Shown: positions 16,786-24,169 of the stretch, piece after piece
Numbering within the stretch: position 1 is the first letter of the stretch
How the letters are laid out: each line of letters starts with the position of its first letter
Assembly (NCBI GenBank): GCA_000434935.1
Contig: FR882193.1
Span: forward strand, 1-28,463
Length of the DNA: 28,463 nt
DNA from: Bacteroides sp. CAG:709
Lineage (GTDB): Bacteria > Bacteroidota > Bacteroidia > Bacteroidales > UBA932
Direction of reading: 5' to 3'
The notes under the pieces: generated by a model
Databases searched by the model: none
Told to the model about the DNA's origin: nothing
Seen by the model: the letters and a program-made list of their open reading frames with translations, nothing else
Translations under genes and position numbers: made by a program

Positions 16786-16951
16786 TTTAATAAAACGTTA
16801 AAGTGATTTTTTTAAATCGTTAGCCGGGAGGCTATAACCATACAAATAATTACACCAATAGGATTAGTCCTTATACAGTAGACTATATTCTTTAAACGAA
16901 GTAACACACTCTAATAATTTACGGTAAAGGTCGGCGTGACGCCGACCTTTA
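16786..16951 (+). ncRNA. Probable structured small RNA, about 165 nt
   Basis: This unit lies between a near-ideal promoter and an 11-bp GC-rich terminator hairpin and has no credible coding sequence. A closing stem can form between CGTTAAAG (16796-16803) and CTTTAAACG (16890-16898, one bulged base). Inside it sit a TAGCC/GGCTA hairpin near 16819-16833 and a TAGTC/GACTA hairpin (16865-16869 with 16881-16885). The MFS gene after it has its own promoter beyond the terminator, so this is better read as an independent RNA than as a leader. Layout and size resemble 6S-like RNAs or the Bacteroidales-1 motif, but I cannot match it to a family. The 5' end is estimated. Confidence 0.6.
16926..16950 (+). 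terminator. Intrinsic terminator of the small RNA
   Basis: AAAGGTCGGCG pairs perfectly over 11 bp with CGCCGACCTTT around a TGA loop. The stem is GC-rich and ends in TTTAT. Confidence 0.8.
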
Positions 16952-16984
16952 TTGCTGAAATATCCGTACTTTTAGTTAATTTTG
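16952..16984 (+). promoter_or_regulatory. Promoter of the MFS gene, implying a leaderless or very short leader mRNA
   Basis: TTG at 16952-16954 and TAATTTTG at 16977-16984 are 22 bp apart. The -7 box ends only 5 bp before the ATG at 16990, so transcription should start at or next to the start codon. Confidence 0.6.
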
Positions 16985-16989
16985 TTGCG

Positions 16990-18204
16990 ATGAAAATTGG
17001 AGGAAAATACATTGACTCTGGCCCCTTCGTCCTGATGTTTCTGGGAGCGCTCAGCGCTTTCGGCCCGTTCGTCATGGACATGTACATTCCGGTTCTCCCG
17101 GCGATGGAGGATTGGTTCGGCTGTTCCACCTCGCTGGTCCAGCTCGGCCTTACCACCGGACTCATCGGACTCGCTGCGGGACAACTGATTTTCGGACCTT
17201 TGAGCGACAGGTACGGAAGACGCAAGCCGCTTATCTGCGCAATGCTGCTTTTTATAATCTCCACTGCCGGCTGTATCTTCTCCGCCGACGTTCACCAGTT
17301 TATCGTAATGCGTCTGTTTCAGGGACTTGCGGGATCAGGAGGCGTGGTCCTTTCACGTAGCATTGCAGCAGACAAATACCAGGGAAAGCAGCTTACGAAG
17401 ATGATGTCCATGGTCGCAGCCGTAAATGGCATCGCCACCGTGGCAGCGCCTATCGTAGGCGGATTCATCGCATTGCTGGGCGGCTGGAGAGCCATTTTCT
17501 GGAGCCTTATTATCCTGGCTTTCATCCTGCTCATCGGGGCGGTCCGCATGCACGAATGCCTGTCGTTCAAGAACCTCAGCATGTATCGCAAGTCCTCGTT
17601 CGGTGCCATCTCGGAAGGCTTTATGGATGTGCTCCGTAACCGGAAATTCCTGCGCTATGTGCTGATATACATGTTCTCGATGGGCGTGCTCTTCACCAAT
17701 ATCGCATCGGCGCCGTTCATCATGCAGGAATACTATGGACTATCCTCGTTGCACTTCAGTATCGTCTTCGGTTTCAATGCATTGACCTTCGCGATAGCCT
17801 CTGCTGTCATACCTCGGTTCAGGACCCGCGACAGGGCAATTTCCTTCGGTACAGTCGGGCTTGTGGTGCTGTCCGTATTGACAATGCTGGCGTTCCTTTT
17901 CAAGCCGGGATTCTGGGTTTATGAAGCATTGATATTCATACTCTCGCTCATGGTGGGCATGGTTTCCACGGCCTCCAACGTCGCTGCAATGGATTCGGGC
18001 CGTGACAATGCCGGTGTCGCCTCAGCCCTTCTCGGAGCGATCGGCAATGCCTTCGGCGGCATAATCCCGGCAATCGTCGCCTCTGGCGAAATGTTGTTCA
18101 TGACGGGGTCAATGTTTTTGCTTTGTTCCCTCCTCACAGCCGCCTGCGTTTTTGCCGACCTTCTTAAGAAATATCGAAGAAACATTAAGGAACTTAATAA
18201 TTAG
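16990..18204 (+). CDS. MFS transporter, Bcr/CflA drug-resistance family
   Basis: This 404-residue, 12-helix inner-membrane protein resembles Bcr/CflA exporters, which use the proton gradient to expel drugs such as bicyclomycin or chloramphenicol. It has FGPFVMDMYIPVLP in the first helix, motif A as GPLSDRYGRRKP in the loop between helices 2 and 3, and RLFQGLAGSGGVVLSRSIA with the conserved Arg near helix 4. I chose the ATG at 16990 (MKIGGKYID); the frame is open upstream to 16936, but that part would start inside the terminator hairpin of the preceding RNA and adds a non-conserved stretch. The C-terminus is basic (LLKKYRRN). The next gene starts 7 bp after the stop. The actual substrate is not predictable. 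Confidence 0.88.
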   Translation: MKIGGKYIDSGPFVLMFLGALSAFGPFVMDMYIPVLPAMEDWFGCSTSLVQLGLTTGLIGLAAGQLIFGPLSDRYGRRKPLICAMLLFIISTAGCIFSADVHQFIVMRLFQGLAGSGGVVLSRSIAADKYQGKQLTKMMSMVAAVNGIATVAAPIVGGFIALLGGWRAIFWSLIILAFILLIGAVRMHECLSFKNLSMYRKSSFGAISEGFMDVLRNRKFLRYVLIYMFSMGVLFTNIASAPFIMQEYYGLSSLHFSIVFGFNALTFAIASAVIPRFRTRDRAISFGTVGLVVLSVLTMLAFLFKPGFWVYEALIFILSLMVGMVSTASNVAAMDSGRDNAGVASALLGAIGNAFGGIIPAIVASGEMLFMTGSMFLLCSLLTAACVFADLLKKYRRNIKELNN

Positions 18205-18211
18205 AAGTAAG

Positions 18212-19291
18212 ATGGAATTATATGAATATGCACGGACTGACTTGATGTCCGGAAAAAAGATATTGTATTTGCATGGATTTGCTTCGAGCGGGCAGAACGG
18301 CACCGTGAAAGCAATGGGGACATTGTTGCCGAATGCGCAGATAATCGCTCCGGACCTTCCGGTCGACCCGCACGAAACAATGCAGATGCTCCGGGAACTT
18401 TGCGCGAAGGAGAAGCCGGATCTGATTGTCGGAGCCTCCATGGGCGCCATGTATGCAGAACAGCTCCGCGGATTCTGGCGCATATTGGTCAATCCAGCAT
18501 TCATGCTGGCTGATACATTGCTTAAAAACAATGGATTGGGACGACAGGAATTCCACAATCCGCGCCGCGACGGCCAGACATCCTTCCTTGTAAATAAAGG
18601 GTTGTTGGAGGCATTCCGCGAAGTCTCGTCACATAAATTCGAAGGACTTCCGGACAATGTGGATGACCCGGACTTCTTCGGTGACTGCAACGCTGAACAA
18701 GAACTTGTCTATGGCATGTTCGGCGTTCATGATGAGCTGGTTACGGGGACATTCGAACTCTTCTCGAAACACTATCCGAATGCCATACATTTCGAGGGGA
18801 CCCACTACATGGACGACAGCGTTTTCCTTAAATCCGTGCTTCCCGTCATTGAAAGAATCGACGACATTCAGGAAAAACGCAGCAAGCCTGTAATGCTCAT
18901 ATCATTGACAGACACATTGCTGGATATGAAGAACGGCGAAGCCCACGGCTTGCCGGTAGAAGACATGGAACCTTACGGAAGCGCAGTCAAGGCATTTGCT
19001 GCACTGTCCCGTCACTATACACCTTACGTATTGATATCCAGCTCTTTCAATGAACCTGAACGCCTGCCGGCATTGTACCGGTGGGTGGAAAAGAAACTGG
19101 GTGTGCCGGCATGGAACAGAATCATTGTCACGAACAGAAAGGATATGGTTCTCGGCGACTATCTCATTGACCGTTATCCTGAAAGGCTTGCGACAGAGGA
19201 CTTTATGGGTACCGTCCTGCATTTCGGCGAGGAACCGTTCAAGACGTGGGAAGAGGTGCTTACCTATTTTGAACGACTTGGCGGTCAGTAA
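18212..19291 (+). CDS. YqiA-like alpha/beta-hydrolase fused to a degenerate 5'-nucleotidase-like (HAD) domain
   Basis: This 359-residue protein has two domains. Residues about 15-215 match the YqiA/UPF0227 esterase family: KKILYLHGFASSG, the nucleophile elbow GASMGAM (Ser76), and likely Asp174 (GVHDE) and His198 (EGTHYMDD) completing the triad. Residues about 225-359 look like a 5'(3')-deoxyribonucleotidase-type HAD domain: WVEKKLGVPAWNRIIVTNRK, then GDYLIDRYPER and TVLHFGEEPFKTWEEVL. HAD motif I, normally DxD, reads SLTDTLLD (231-238), and the usual IDD of the last motif is IDR, so this part is probably not an active phosphatase. A frame extension to 18152 overlaps the MFS gene and is unlikely. 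ATG 18245 (MSGKKILYLHG) is an alternative start. Esterase activity is likely; substrate unknown. Confidence 0.8.
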   Translation: MELYEYARTDLMSGKKILYLHGFASSGQNGTVKAMGTLLPNAQIIAPDLPVDPHETMQMLRELCAKEKPDLIVGASMGAMYAEQLRGFWRILVNPAFMLADTLLKNNGLGRQEFHNPRRDGQTSFLVNKGLLEAFREVSSHKFEGLPDNVDDPDFFGDCNAEQELVYGMFGVHDELVTGTFELFSKHYPNAIHFEGTHYMDDSVFLKSVLPVIERIDDIQEKRSKPVMLISLTDTLLDMKNGEAHGLPVEDMEPYGSAVKAFAALSRHYTPYVLISSSFNEPERLPALYRWVEKKLGVPAWNRIIVTNRKDMVLGDYLIDRYPERLATEDFMGTVLHFGEEPFKTWEEVLTYFERLGGQ

Positions 19292-19313
19292 TATATAGAA
19301 TCGTGAGAAGAAT

Positions 19314-20720
19314 ATGGAAATAATCATTGGAATAATTTGTGCTGCGGCAGCGGCTGCCGTGGCATGGTTTGTCTGTGCGAAATCGATGGGCGCGGAGAAG
19401 GCTCGTCTGGAGTCGCTTCTGGCATCGGAGAAGGAAAATTCGGCGAAGACGCAGGCGGCCGACAAGGAACGTTATGCGATGATGCTGAAGGCGTCTGCGG
19501 ACAGCTATGAATCGCGGTTGGCAGCAGCGGACAATAATCTGCTGGAAGTCAGAAAGAGCTATGATTCAATGCTTTCCGAAATCAAGAAAAGTCATGAGAA
19601 GGCATTGGCACAGCAGGTGGAAGCTATCAAGACGGAGATGACTGCGCAGACCGAGGCTGTGCTGAAGGCGCGAGAGGAAGAGCTTGGAAAGAAAGCGGAA
19701 GAGACCTTCAAGAACATCACCGGGACCCTGGGCAAGGACCTGGAGGAGATGAAAAAGTCCTTCAATGAGAACAAAAAGGCGCAGACCGAGTCTTCCGCAT
19801 CGCTGAAAGAACATCTGGAAAATGCCGTGAAAAACCTGAAGGAACGCACCGAAGATATTGGAAACAAGGCAGATAACCTCGCGGATGCATTGAGAGGAAA
19901 GAATAAGATGCAAGGCTGTTTCGGAGAGATGCTTCTGGAAAATCTGCTTGTCAAGGAAGGCTTCACCAACGGCGTCGACTATGACAGGGAATCCACGCTC
20001 AGGGATGAGTCGGGAATGGTCATACCGAATGAGGACAGCGGCAAACGTATGAGACCGGATGTGATAATCCATTTCCCGGACAATACAGATGTCATCGTGG
20101 ACTCCAAGGTTGACCTGAAGGCCTTTTCAGACTGGTCTGACAAGACTAAAAGTAAAGAAGAACGTGATGCTGCCGCGCAACTTAACTTGAAGGCAATCAA
20201 GGGCCAGATAGATAATCTGTCCAAGAAGGATTATAGCAGTTATATCGCTTCGGGCAGGAAAAGTCTTGACTATGTGCTGATGTATGTCCCTATTTACGGA
20301 GCGCTGCAGCTGGCCAAGAGCCTTGACGATAATATCTGGCGTGAAGCGTTCAAGAAGAATGTCCTGATAACGACCGAGGAGACATTGGTGCCATTCATCC
20401 GCATGATACGTACGGCTTGGTGCAATGTGGAACAGGTCCGTAACCAGCAGAATATCATCAAGGCGGCCGAGGAGATGATCGCCCGTGTGCATGACTTGTC
20501 GACCAATTATGCCAAACTTGGAAAGAAGCTGGAGGAAGTGCACAATGTTTATGAAGCATGTGACAAAAAACTGAAGGACAGCGGCCAGAGCATCATCGTT
20601 TCGGCGAACAAGGTGATTTCTTACGGAGTGAAGCCACGTGCCGGCAAGGAAAAATTCCCGGCGCTATACGGACACGAAGAATCCGGCGCGGACAATGCCT
20701 CCGACAAGGATGAACAATAA
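19314..20720 (+). CDS. rmuC: DNA recombination protein RmuC
   Basis: This 468-residue protein has an N-terminal membrane helix (about 1-20), a long Ala/Glu/Lys-rich coiled coil (about 28-185), and the RmuC nuclease-like domain (about 195-430). Landmarks are KMQGCFGEMLLENLLVKEGF, RMRPDVIIHFPDN and DVIVDSKVDLKAFSDW, where Asp and the D.K pair are the restriction-fold candidates, and YVLMYVPIYGALQLA. RmuC limits inversions at short inverted repeats and has been linked to anti-phage and anti-plasmid roles; its exact chemistry is not settled. The start is 22 bp after the esterase gene. It ends 4 bp before a hairpin shared with the convergent hpf gene. Confidence 0.93.
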   Translation: MEIIIGIICAAAAAAVAWFVCAKSMGAEKARLESLLASEKENSAKTQAADKERYAMMLKASADSYESRLAAADNNLLEVRKSYDSMLSEIKKSHEKALAQQVEAIKTEMTAQTEAVLKAREEELGKKAEETFKNITGTLGKDLEEMKKSFNENKKAQTESSASLKEHLENAVKNLKERTEDIGNKADNLADALRGKNKMQGCFGEMLLENLLVKEGFTNGVDYDRESTLRDESGMVIPNEDSGKRMRPDVIIHFPDNTDVIVDSKVDLKAFSDWSDKTKSKEERDAAAQLNLKAIKGQIDNLSKKDYSSYIASGRKSLDYVLMYVPIYGALQLAKSLDDNIWREAFKKNVLITTEETLVPFIRMIRTAWCNVEQVRNQQNIIKAAEEMIARVHDLSTNYAKLGKKLEEVHNVYEACDKKLKDSGQSIIVSANKVISYGVKPRAGKEKFPALYGHEESGADNASDKDEQ

Positions 20721-20724
20721 AGAC

Positions 20725-20756
20725 AGCGGGCTGACCATTGATTTGGTCGGCCCGCT
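20725..20756. terminator. Shared hairpin between convergent rmuC and hpf
   Basis: AGCGGGCTGACC (20725-20736) pairs over 12 bp, with one G-U, with GGTCGGCCCGCT (20745-20756) around an 8-nt loop. It follows the rmuC stop closely. On the minus strand it is followed by TGTCTTTATT, so it probably serves both directions. Confidence 0.7.
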
Positions 20757-20782
20757 TGACGATAAGCTATATTAATTCAATT

Positions 20783-21073
20783 CTATTCTGCCTTGCGCTC
20801 CTTGTTTCTTGTAAGTTTTTCCTTCATTGCGTCAACACAATCATTGACAGCCTCTTCGAAAGTTCTCGCACTTCTCTCGATTACCTGCGAACCGCCTGGA
20901 ACATGAATCTGAATTTTTACATTCTTATTCTCCGGCTTCTCCATCAGTGAGAGAACAACCTCTACATCAGTAATTGCCTCATCGAAACGACTGAGCTTGG
21001 AAACTTTCTTTTCAACGAAATCCAGCAGTTTCTGGTCAGCATTGAATTTGAGTGATTGTACTCTAATCTCCAT
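20783..21073 (-). CDS. hpf: Ribosome hibernation-promoting factor (short form)
   Basis: This 96-residue protein matches the HPF/RaiA/YfiA family, which binds the 30S decoding region in resting cells and blocks translation. It starts MEIRVQSLKFNADQKLLDFV and shows KLSRFDEAITDVEVVL, KIQIHVPGGSQVIERS and a C-terminal FEEAVNDCVDAMKEKL helix with basic end. It lacks the C-terminal dimerisation domain of long HPF, so it is the short type. It overlaps the end of the xerC-like gene by 11 bp, and that link between a recombinase and hpf is commonly seen in Bacteroidales. It is the last gene of the minus-strand cluster. Confidence 0.95.
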   Translation of the reverse strand: MEIRVQSLKFNADQKLLDFVEKKVSKLSRFDEAITDVEVVLSLMEKPENKNVKIQIHVPGGSQVIERSARTFEEAVNDCVDAMKEKLTRNKERKAE

Positions 21074-22085
21074 TTTTACCTCCTCTTTTAGCCCTTGGAT
21101 GGGTATTAGTATAAACTTTCTTCAGCTTCTCGATAGTGTTGTGAGTGTAGACCTGTGTCGCCGCAAGTGACGAGTGCCCGAGCAGTTCCTTTATCGAATA
21201 AAGATCCGAGCCGTCGTTCAACAGCTCTGTCGCCAATGTGTGCCTCAGCACATGCGGCGATTTCCTGCCGGTGATTCCTTCCACCTGCCCCAACTCGCGT
21301 TTGACCGCCCTGTCCACGAAAACCGGATACAATGCCGTTCCGTTCAATGTTATCAGGAGTGGTTCGCGTGAGGTGCGCTCTCTCCCCACTATCGCTTCCG
21401 CTGCTTTCAAATATAATGAAATTTCTTTAGAAAGTATCGCTGTCATCGGTATTTCTCGCATTTTATCACCCTTTCCCGTTACATTTATTACGGAGCGTCC
21501 GGAGTCGATATCCCCGATTTTAAGGGAAATCAATTCTGCTCGTCTTATGCCGGTCTCGAATAAAATGCTGATAATCATGCGCCTCAGCCGCTTTTCATAT
21601 AGCTCGGCAGCAAGTTTCCATGTGCTGGATGAATGGGGTGTGCCGTCGAGGAGTGCCGATGCGGAATTTTTCAGCAATTCGAGCGATTCCATGTCGGCAG
21701 ACGGCGCGCTGGTGTCGAAATATTCCTCCATGGAATCCTTGCGGAAGAAAACAGGCAGTCTTTTGCTGCATTTCGGCCGGCTGACCAGTTTGACCGGATT
21801 TGATTTCAAGCGGCCTTGCCCCATCATCCAGCGGCAGAAACTGCTGAGGACCGAAAGGTGCTGGCTTACAGTCCTTTCGTTCAGTTTCCTCGTCTCGCTC
21901 AGATAAAACTCATAGTCCCTTATAGTGTTGACCGTGAGTCTGGATTCAATGTCGGTCACGCATGAACAGTCATCTTCTGATATAAACCCGACAAACTCCT
22001 TGAGGACATCGGAATAGATTGTGCATGTCCTTGGGGAATAGCGCTTTACGCCTGATATATATGCCAGAAAACCGTCGGTAAGCAT
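21063..22085 (-). CDS. xerC: Tyrosine recombinase, XerC-like
   Basis: This 340-residue protein has the N-terminal SAM-like core-binding domain (about 1-95; FLAYISGVKRYSPRT, TVSQHLSVLSSFCRWM) and the catalytic domain. The catalytic set is visible: Arg181 in FETGIRRAEL, Lys205 in VTGKGDKMREIP, His278-x-x-Arg281 in HVLRHTLATELL, His304 in LLGHSSLAATQ and Tyr313 in VYTH. Xer recombinases resolve chromosome dimers at dif. It is longer than usual XerC (about 300) because about 40 residues lie between EEYF (about 123) and RLRRMIISIL (about 166). Two bp separate it from the upstream CCA-enzyme gene and it overlaps hpf by 11 bp. The housekeeping neighbours favour XerC over an integrase of a mobile element. 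Confidence 0.85.
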   Translation of the reverse strand: MLTDGFLAYISGVKRYSPRTCTIYSDVLKEFVGFISEDDCSCVTDIESRLTVNTIRDYEFYLSETRKLNERTVSQHLSVLSSFCRWMMGQGRLKSNPVKLVSRPKCSKRLPVFFRKDSMEEYFDTSAPSADMESLELLKNSASALLDGTPHSSSTWKLAAELYEKRLRRMIISILFETGIRRAELISLKIGDIDSGRSVINVTGKGDKMREIPMTAILSKEISLYLKAAEAIVGRERTSREPLLITLNGTALYPVFVDRAVKRELGQVEGITGRKSPHVLRHTLATELLNDGSDLYSIKELLGHSSLAATQVYTHNTIEKLKKVYTNTHPRAKRGGKNGD

Positions 22086-22087
22086 GA

Positions 22088-23617
22088 TTATTTTACTGCT
22101 TTGAGTCCCATTTCTTCTGCTTTCACTCTCATGAGTCTGTCGGCGTCCTCGAAAGTATTGTCAATGATGCCGTCCAGGATGGCGTTCTTCACATATTCCT
22201 TCAATTCTCCGATTTCCTTGCAAGGCGGGATATTGTAGACATCCATCACATATTCGCCGGTAATCGGATTCTTGAAATTCCTTATCTGGTCCTTCGCCTC
22301 TACTTCCACAAGTTTCTCACGCACCAGTTCGAAATTCTTCTTGATCCGCTCGACTTTAGCCGGATTCTTGGATGTGATATCGGCATTGCACAGAAGCATG
22401 AGGTCCTGAATCTCATTGCCCGCATCGAACAGCAGCCTTCTTACTGCGGAATCCGTAACCTCTTCATCTACAAGTGCTACAGGTCTATGATGCAGGGCGA
22501 CCAGTTTCTGGACGTATTTCATTTTCTCGTTCAGAGGCATTTTCATCTGCTGGAAAATCTTCGGCACCATCCTCGAACCGATCGTCTCATGCCCATGGAA
22601 AGTCCACCCGACATTAGGGTCGTAGCGCTTGCTTGCCGGCTTGCCGATATCGTGCAGCAATGCCGCCCATCTCAGCCAGAGGCAAGGCGACGTCCTCACC
22701 GAATCCGTGAATCCGTCCCCGTTTTCCACCGGAGTATAATCCATGAGAGAGCCTGCGGCAATGCCAGCGGCTTCATCTCTCGCCACGTTGTCCACTACCT
22801 GGAGAGTATGCGAGAAATTATCTTTGTGGCCGCGTCCGTCCACGGTTTCCACGCCCTTCAGTTTTCCCAGCTGGGGCAATACATATTCCAGGAGTCCGGT
22901 CTCGTCCATAAGCTTGAAAGCCATTGACGGTCTTGGACATAGAAGCATTTTGTTCAGTTCTTCGGCAATACGCTCCTTGGAAAGTATTGACATTCTGTCC
23001 TTCATCCTCCGCATTGCGTCGAGCGACTCCTGTACGATTTTGAATTCCACTTCCGGAGTGCTGAGCTTGGTCGCGAAGCGGATTGCCCTGAGCATTCGAA
23101 GCGGGTCGTCGCTGTATGTGGTGTCCGGCTCCAGAGGAGTGCGGATGATGCCCGCTGCCAGGTCCCTGATGCCGCCGAACGGGTCTACCAATGCGCCGAA
23201 GTCCTCTTTCTGCAGGCTGAATGCCATTGCATTGATGGTGAAGTCCCTACGCTTCTGGTCGTCCTCCAGTGTCCCGTCTTCCACAATCGGTTTTCTGGAC
23301 TCGCGGTGGTAGGATTCCTTCCTCGCGCCTACGAATTCTACCTCTGTTCCATGGTACTTCAGCATTGCCGTGCCGAAATTCTTGAAAACGGAAACGCGGC
23401 AGCCGTGGTGCTCCTTGGCCTTTATGTAATCTGCGACTGCCGTGGCGAGTGCGATTCCGCTGCCCTCCACCACAATGTCGATGTCATCGGTTTTCCTTCC
23501 CAGGAAGCAGTCTCTTACGAAACCGCCTATCACAAAGGCTCTTACGCCGATGCTTTCCGCCACTTCCGAAACTATCCCGAATACGGGGTTCTCCAAATAT
23601 CCTTTTGTCAGGGTCAT
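22088..23617 (-). CDS. cca: CCA tRNA nucleotidyltransferase with HD domain
   Basis: This 509-residue protein builds or repairs the CCA end of tRNAs using CTP and ATP. The head has the class II polymerase-beta fold with FVIGGFVRDCFLG (flexible GG) and KTDDIDIVV, whose Asp45/Asp47 bind metal. The RRDFTINAMAF motif and DPLRMLRAIRFATKL segment follow. The C-terminal half has an HD domain with LRWAALLHDIGKP and a second site at FHGHETIGSRM, so hydrolysis of 2',3'-cyclic phosphate or similar is possible. I chose the ATG at 23617 (MTLTKGYLENPVFG), 26 bp after the upstream stop. The frame is open to 23722, but that part overlaps the preceding gene and is not conserved. The tRNA-Cys in this window lacks an encoded CCA, so such an enzyme is needed. 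Confidence 0.9.
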   Translation of the reverse strand: MTLTKGYLENPVFGIVSEVAESIGVRAFVIGGFVRDCFLGRKTDDIDIVVEGSGIALATAVADYIKAKEHHGCRVSVFKNFGTAMLKYHGTEVEFVGARKESYHRESRKPIVEDGTLEDDQKRRDFTINAMAFSLQKEDFGALVDPFGGIRDLAAGIIRTPLEPDTTYSDDPLRMLRAIRFATKLSTPEVEFKIVQESLDAMRRMKDRMSILSKERIAEELNKMLLCPRPSMAFKLMDETGLLEYVLPQLGKLKGVETVDGRGHKDNFSHTLQVVDNVARDEAAGIAAGSLMDYTPVENGDGFTDSVRTSPCLWLRWAALLHDIGKPASKRYDPNVGWTFHGHETIGSRMVPKIFQQMKMPLNEKMKYVQKLVALHHRPVALVDEEVTDSAVRRLLFDAGNEIQDLMLLCNADITSKNPAKVERIKKNFELVREKLVEVEAKDQIRNFKNPITGEYVMDVYNIPPCKEIGELKEYVKNAILDGIIDNTFEDADRLMRVKAEEMGLKAVK

Positions 23618-23643
23618 GTTATTCTTAAATTTTACGTCCCGCG

Positions 23644-24066
23644 TTACTCCAGTCCCAGCATCTGCATATATGTAGGTGCTTCCTCCAAAAAGCTGATGCT
23701 GCCGTCTTCCAGCCTCTCGCAAAATATCGTCCGGTTACCGTTCGTCAATGCCAAATATTTGACGTCCAGCACCATATCGTATCTCAATGCTTGTTCCAGA
23801 ACTTCTTTCGTGAGTTCCACGTCAGGGCGTTTGCATTCCACTATCATCATCGGTCCGGGCCGGCGGTCATATACCACGATGTCCGCCCGGAATTCTTTTT
23901 TCAATGCGCCTTCACCGAATTTCATCCCGACTTCGCTCATCATCATGTGAAGCGGAACCTGCATCCTGTCTTTCAGGACGGTGATGAACCATTGGCGCAC
24001 CCTTTCTTCGGGCGTCAGCGGAACATTTTTTCGTCTCAACGGGTCCCAGACCATATTTTCTGCCAT
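23644..24066 (-). CDS. HsdR N-terminal-like PD-(D/E)xK protein
   Basis: This 140-residue protein contains a single domain like the N-terminus of type I restriction HsdR subunits (HSDR_N). It shows PEERVRQWFITVLKD, FRADIVVYDRR and MIVECKRPDVELT, which fit the D...ExK core of restriction-type nucleases. No helicase domain follows, and no hsdM or hsdS is nearby. Stand-alone proteins of this kind are common in Bacteroidetes in housekeeping clusters, so a repair or RNA-related role is as likely as defence. It heads the minus-strand cluster, with the CCA enzyme starting 26 bp after its stop, and begins 20 bp from a TATCTTTG promoter box. Confidence 0.75.
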   Translation of the reverse strand: MAENMVWDPLRRKNVPLTPEERVRQWFITVLKDRMQVPLHMMMSEVGMKFGEGALKKEFRADIVVYDRRPGPMMIVECKRPDVELTKEVLEQALRYDMVLDVKYLALTNGNRTIFCERLEDGSISFLEEAPTYMQMLGLE

Positions 24067-24086
24067 GTAATACGCATTTTAATATG

Positions 24087-24094
24087 CAAAGATA
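24087..24094 (-). promoter_or_regulatory. Probable promoter (-7 box TATCTTTG) for the minus-strand cluster
   Basis: Read on the minus strand this is TATCTTTG, matching TAnnTTTG, 20 bp before the ATG of the HsdR-N-like gene. No clear -33 TTG was seen at the usual distance. Confidence 0.5.
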
Positions 24095-24106
24095 CTCAAA
24101 ATGACT

Positions 24107-24127
24107 CCTGATTTAATTTAATTCAGG
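24107..24127. promoter_or_regulatory. 21-bp palindrome between divergent promoters, possible operator
   Basis: CCTGATTTAA and TTAATTCAGG flank one central T; the arms are inverted repeats with one mismatched pair. It lies between the TATCTTTG box on the minus strand and the TAAATTTG box on the plus strand, in the -33 region of both. A dimeric regulator site is possible, but no regulator gene is nearby. Confidence 0.4.
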
Positions 24128-24137
24128 CTAATTTTAT

Positions 24138-24145
24138 TAAATTTG
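24138..24145 (+). promoter_or_regulatory. Probable promoter (-7 box TAAATTTG) of the GT2 operon
   Basis: TAAATTTG matches TAnnTTTG and ends 24 bp before the ATG at 24170. It overlaps the TTG at 24143, which is therefore unlikely to be a start codon. Confidence 0.6.
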
Positions 24146-24169
24146 TCAGGATTTAGTAATTTAATCAGT

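Noticed and set aside
16936..16989. ATG at 16936 as the start of the MFS gene
   Set aside because: It falls within the terminator hairpin of the upstream RNA and adds 18 residues unlike the family; ATG 16990 follows a good promoter box.
21238..21906. 222-residue plus-strand frame opposite the recombinase gene
   Set aside because: The minus-strand gene has a full set of catalytic residues; the antisense product has low complexity and no recognisable motif.
21063..22085. Integrase of a mobile element
   Set aside because: It overlaps hpf and abuts the CCA-enzyme gene in a housekeeping cluster, and there are no attachment repeats or cargo genes around it.
23618..23722. N-terminal extension of the CCA enzyme to 23722
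   Set aside because: It overlaps the end of the HsdR-N-like gene and the added residues lack family similarity; ATG 23617 gives the usual N-terminus.
23644..24066. Remnant of a type I restriction-modification system
   Set aside because: Only the N-terminal nuclease-fold domain is present, with an intact frame, and no helicase, hsdM or hsdS is nearby; it resembles the common stand-alone form rather than a decayed HsdR.
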